Source: Fomitopsis serialis (Eukaryota; Basidiomycota; Agaricomycetes; Polyporales; Fomitopsidaceae). Taken from it: a DNA stretch of 34,688 nucleotides. The stretch's first letter is position 1; every line of letters begins with the position of its first letter. The stretch lies in the NCBI RefSeq assembly GCF_022376445.1, contig NW_025955368.1:1-34688 (forward strand), in the 5' to 3' direction. The notes beneath the pieces were generated by a model. That model worked only from the letters and a program-made list of their open reading frames with translations, did not search any database and was not told the origin of the DNA. Positions 32,266-34,688 of this stretch are shown here, piece by piece. Position numbers and translations under genes: made by a program.

Positions 32266-32667
32266 AGGAGCGGCAGACATGTGTGCGGTGAGCCGTATTA
32301 CTGCAGCTTTGCCACGCCGTCCACCCTGACACCTAAATACTAATAGCATCTTGTCGTTCCACCATCCCCCTCGCTATCCCGCTTTCCACCCAATGTAATG
32401 CTAGGTAATCCAAACCCCATCAACGTGCGTGCGTCTCTGATACATGGAAGCCAGTAGCTGGACATGCGCCAGGACGCCACTATCGCATTGCCAGTAAGGT
32501 ATTGGAGTGTGTGTTCGCTGGCAAGGGCCCGATCGACAGCATTGCGAACTTGCCGCACCCACGATGACAAGCCAGACATCTCTTTCAAGGCGATGTCATC
32601 ACAGGGTGTGATGCGGGCCAGAGTTCAGCGAAGCAGACGACCGTCTATGATACACGAATATTGAGCT
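32266..32667. other. Intergenic between convergent genes, 402 nt
   Basis: It lies between the stop codons of the complex I subunit gene and the threonine dehydratase gene. I see nothing beyond expected 3' untranslated sequence. Confidence 0.5.
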
Positions 32668-34567
32668 TTATCCTCTAAGGTATCTTTTGTACACTTCATT
32701 GCCTGTCTCCTCGACATATGGGTATCCCAGGTTTTTGAGGAAGTCATCGAACGGAGCTGCGTCTTCTGGAGGCACTTGAATGGCAGCCAGGACCTTCCCG
32801 AGATCTAAGTGTGGGATCAGCATGTGCACTTGCGACAGCGGCACGCACAGCCTACCTGCACCATGGTTCCTATAATGGAACAACGAGATGTTCCATCCCG
32901 TATGCAGGCCCAGCAGGAATTTTCGAAGAGCTCCGGGCCTTTCAGGGAACTCTGTACCCAGTTTTAGCCTCATAGATCTGACATGGGTGGTACGACGCAA
33001 GACTCACCGAAGCGGAAGAGTCGTTCGTTGGGTACATTTGAGCATCCACCGATCATGTATCGTGCATGAGTCTTGGCCAGCTCGTCGTCACTGATGTCGA
33101 AGCCCTTCATGTCTTGTTTCTCGAGGGTGCTGAGGACGTCCGCCACTCCTTCGCGCGATTCTGGCTCTCGAGCTTGAAGGATAGGAAGATCTGTGCTCGC
33201 TCGGCGTTGCTATAGCGGTAGATGAATCGGTCGTTGCGCGTGGGTGGATGACGCCGTGCAGCTCGATGAAACTGCAGTATTCATTCGGTCATTGTTCCTT
33301 TTGATGTGGACTGATCTTACTCACCTCCCGGGTTTCTCTGGAATCTCGACACTCAATAGTGCCTCCCGGCCTTCACCAAGTTCAGCACGTTCCGAGACGA
33401 ATCGTAGGCGGTCGAATTCATGTTCGCGCCGCTGACGACGGCTACGAACTTCTTTCCGGCGCCGATCAGTTGATTTCGTAGTATGTATGCCTTCAGGGCG
33501 GCAAGGCCTAGTGCGCCGGCGGGCTCAGTGATAGATCGAGTCTCTTCATGCACCGGTCAGTGAAGTGCATTTGCGGCAATGCGGGACTGTACCTTCAAAG
33601 ATGTCCTTGATGGCCGCACAAAGCTCATCATTGGTGACCAGCTCGATACTGTCCAGCACTTCCTGGCAGAGTCTGAACGGCTCAGCCCCGACGATCTTCA
33701 CGGCCGTGCCATCACTGAAAGGACCGACTTCGTCTAGAGTGACCCTCGAGCCCTGTTTGATACTGCGGTCCATGGCATCGCCGTCGTACGTCTCCGCGCC
33801 GATGATCTGCGTGTTGGGAGAGCCGATGCGCTTCACGTACGCACCAATGCCAGAGACCAGTCCGCCTCCGCCTACAGCGGCGAAGATAGCATCGAGGCTT
33901 TCTGAGTCTGGGACCTGCTTGAGTATCTCGGCACCGATCGTCCCCTGCCCGGCGATGACAAGGGGTCGTCGTATGGTGGGACAAAGATGAGGCCATGCGT
34001 GGAAGCGAGCCGAGCGCACTCCGCCTTCGCCTCGTCGAAGTCGTCTCCGAACAGCACAACCTTCGCGCCGAGGCGAGAGACGTTACGGACCTTGATGGAA
34101 GGTGTCCCCTTCGGCATGACAATGGTACAAGGCACCCCCAGCTTCGATCCAGAGAGCGCAACACCCTGGGCATGATTACCTGCCGCAAAGGACCATCGGA
34201 CGATCAACGTAAGCCAGCAGCAGCAGCACGAGTACGCACACTAACCCGCGCTGCATGTGATGACTCCCTTCCACCGCTCCTCCTCCGTCAGGCTCGCCAT
34301 GAAGTTGTACGCGCCCCGGATCTTGAAGCTGAACACTTCCTGCAGGTCCTCGCGCTTCAGCCATATCTGGTTCCCGAACCGCGCACTGAGGTTCGCGCTG
34401 TAGACTAGGGGCGTCTCCTTCACAATCTCGTAGACCTTGGAAGTGAGGATCAGTCTAAGGTAGTCCGGCTTTTGTGATGGGAGCAGATGGTGCTCTGCGA
34501 GCCGCGGGTAGGAGATCGGTTCTGGCGCGTCCGAGGAGTACTCGATCGCAGTTGAGAGAGCAGGCAT
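32668..34567 (-). CDS. ilv1: Threonine dehydratase (Ilv1), with frame breaks
   Basis: PLP enzyme that deaminates threonine to 2-oxobutanoate, the first step of isoleucine synthesis; mitochondrial in fungi. Minus-strand exons: 34246-34567, 33593-34179, 33325-33543, 33008-33271, 32856-32951 and 32668-32804, about 542 residues. PLP lysine is K82 in [11 protein letters not shown]. Other landmarks: [52 protein letters not shown], the glycine loop [18 protein letters not shown], and [16 protein letters not shown]. Two ACT-like regulatory units follow, with [17 protein letters not shown] and [14 protein letters not shown], normally the site of isoleucine feedback. Frame breaks occur at 33962-33965, 33415-33416, about 33236-33243 and about 33162. 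Each is explained by one lost base, or at the third possibly by two extra bases. Intron phases agree once these are allowed. No clear mitochondrial presequence is seen in the first 30 residues. Confidence 0.93.
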
Positions 34568-34688
34568 TGTGGAGAGTCAAGACGTTCAGCGTGTGTTTCC
34601 CGCACACTGGCTGTGTAGCCCAGATTTGAACCAGAACCAGATGACTTTCTGTCGCTGCGATGTGTGTGCGGGGGACGTCTGCGTGAAA

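Overview
The window is nuclear DNA of a filamentous fungus, most likely an agaricomycete basidiomycete. Its genes are GC-rich and cut by many introns, mostly about 50-80 nt, with GTNNGT donors and AG acceptors. Several exons are only 3-40 nt long. The proteins are fungal versions of conserved eukaryotic families. There is no operon structure, no bacterial RBS logic, and I found no tRNA, rRNA or CRISPR array. All gene models below were built by hand from reading frame, splice sites and known family motifs.

Layout. 42-673 (+): broken gluconokinase. 1001-2212 (+): 20S proteasome alpha subunit (PSMA4/Pre9 type). 2550-3246 (+): Ctr copper transporter. 3814-4840 (+): NmrA-like NAD(P)-binding protein. 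5927-7485 (+): membrane-anchored glutaredoxin-like protein without the active-site cysteine. 8310-9414 (+): HAD phosphatase of the pseudouridine-5'-phosphatase type. 9702-10529 (-): second membrane-anchored glutaredoxin with an intact CPYS site. 10530-13423: gene-free stretch of 2.9 kb. 13424-17430 (+): single-pass membrane protein with a duplicated two-exon ectodomain. 17968-19410 (-): F-box protein. 20642-22329 (+): BRO1-domain PalC. 22624-24300 (-): alpha/beta hydrolase of the homoserine acetyltransferase-like family. 24722-25428 (+): ribosomal protein uS12/Rps23. 26011-28146 (-): CDP-diacylglycerol synthase. 28614-31794 (-): DNA topoisomerase I. 32065-32265 (+): complex I B12 subunit. 32668-34567 (-): threonine dehydratase.

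Most genes are unrelated housekeeping functions: protein turnover, copper uptake, redox, pH signalling, phospholipid synthesis, DNA topology, respiration and isoleucine synthesis. The only local relationship I can see is the pair of related glutaredoxins flanking the HAD phosphatase. I see no secondary-metabolite cluster, transposon or new defence-like system.

The strongest anomaly is a set of small indels. Gluconokinase, the F-box gene, the N-terminal part of topoisomerase I and threonine dehydratase all show frame breaks, nearly all readable as one missing base and often in homopolymers. The other twelve genes are clean. Topoisomerase I and threonine dehydratase are normally important genes and their remaining sequence is well conserved, so I favour residual consensus errors over gene decay for these. 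Gluconokinase is more heavily damaged and could be a real pseudogene.
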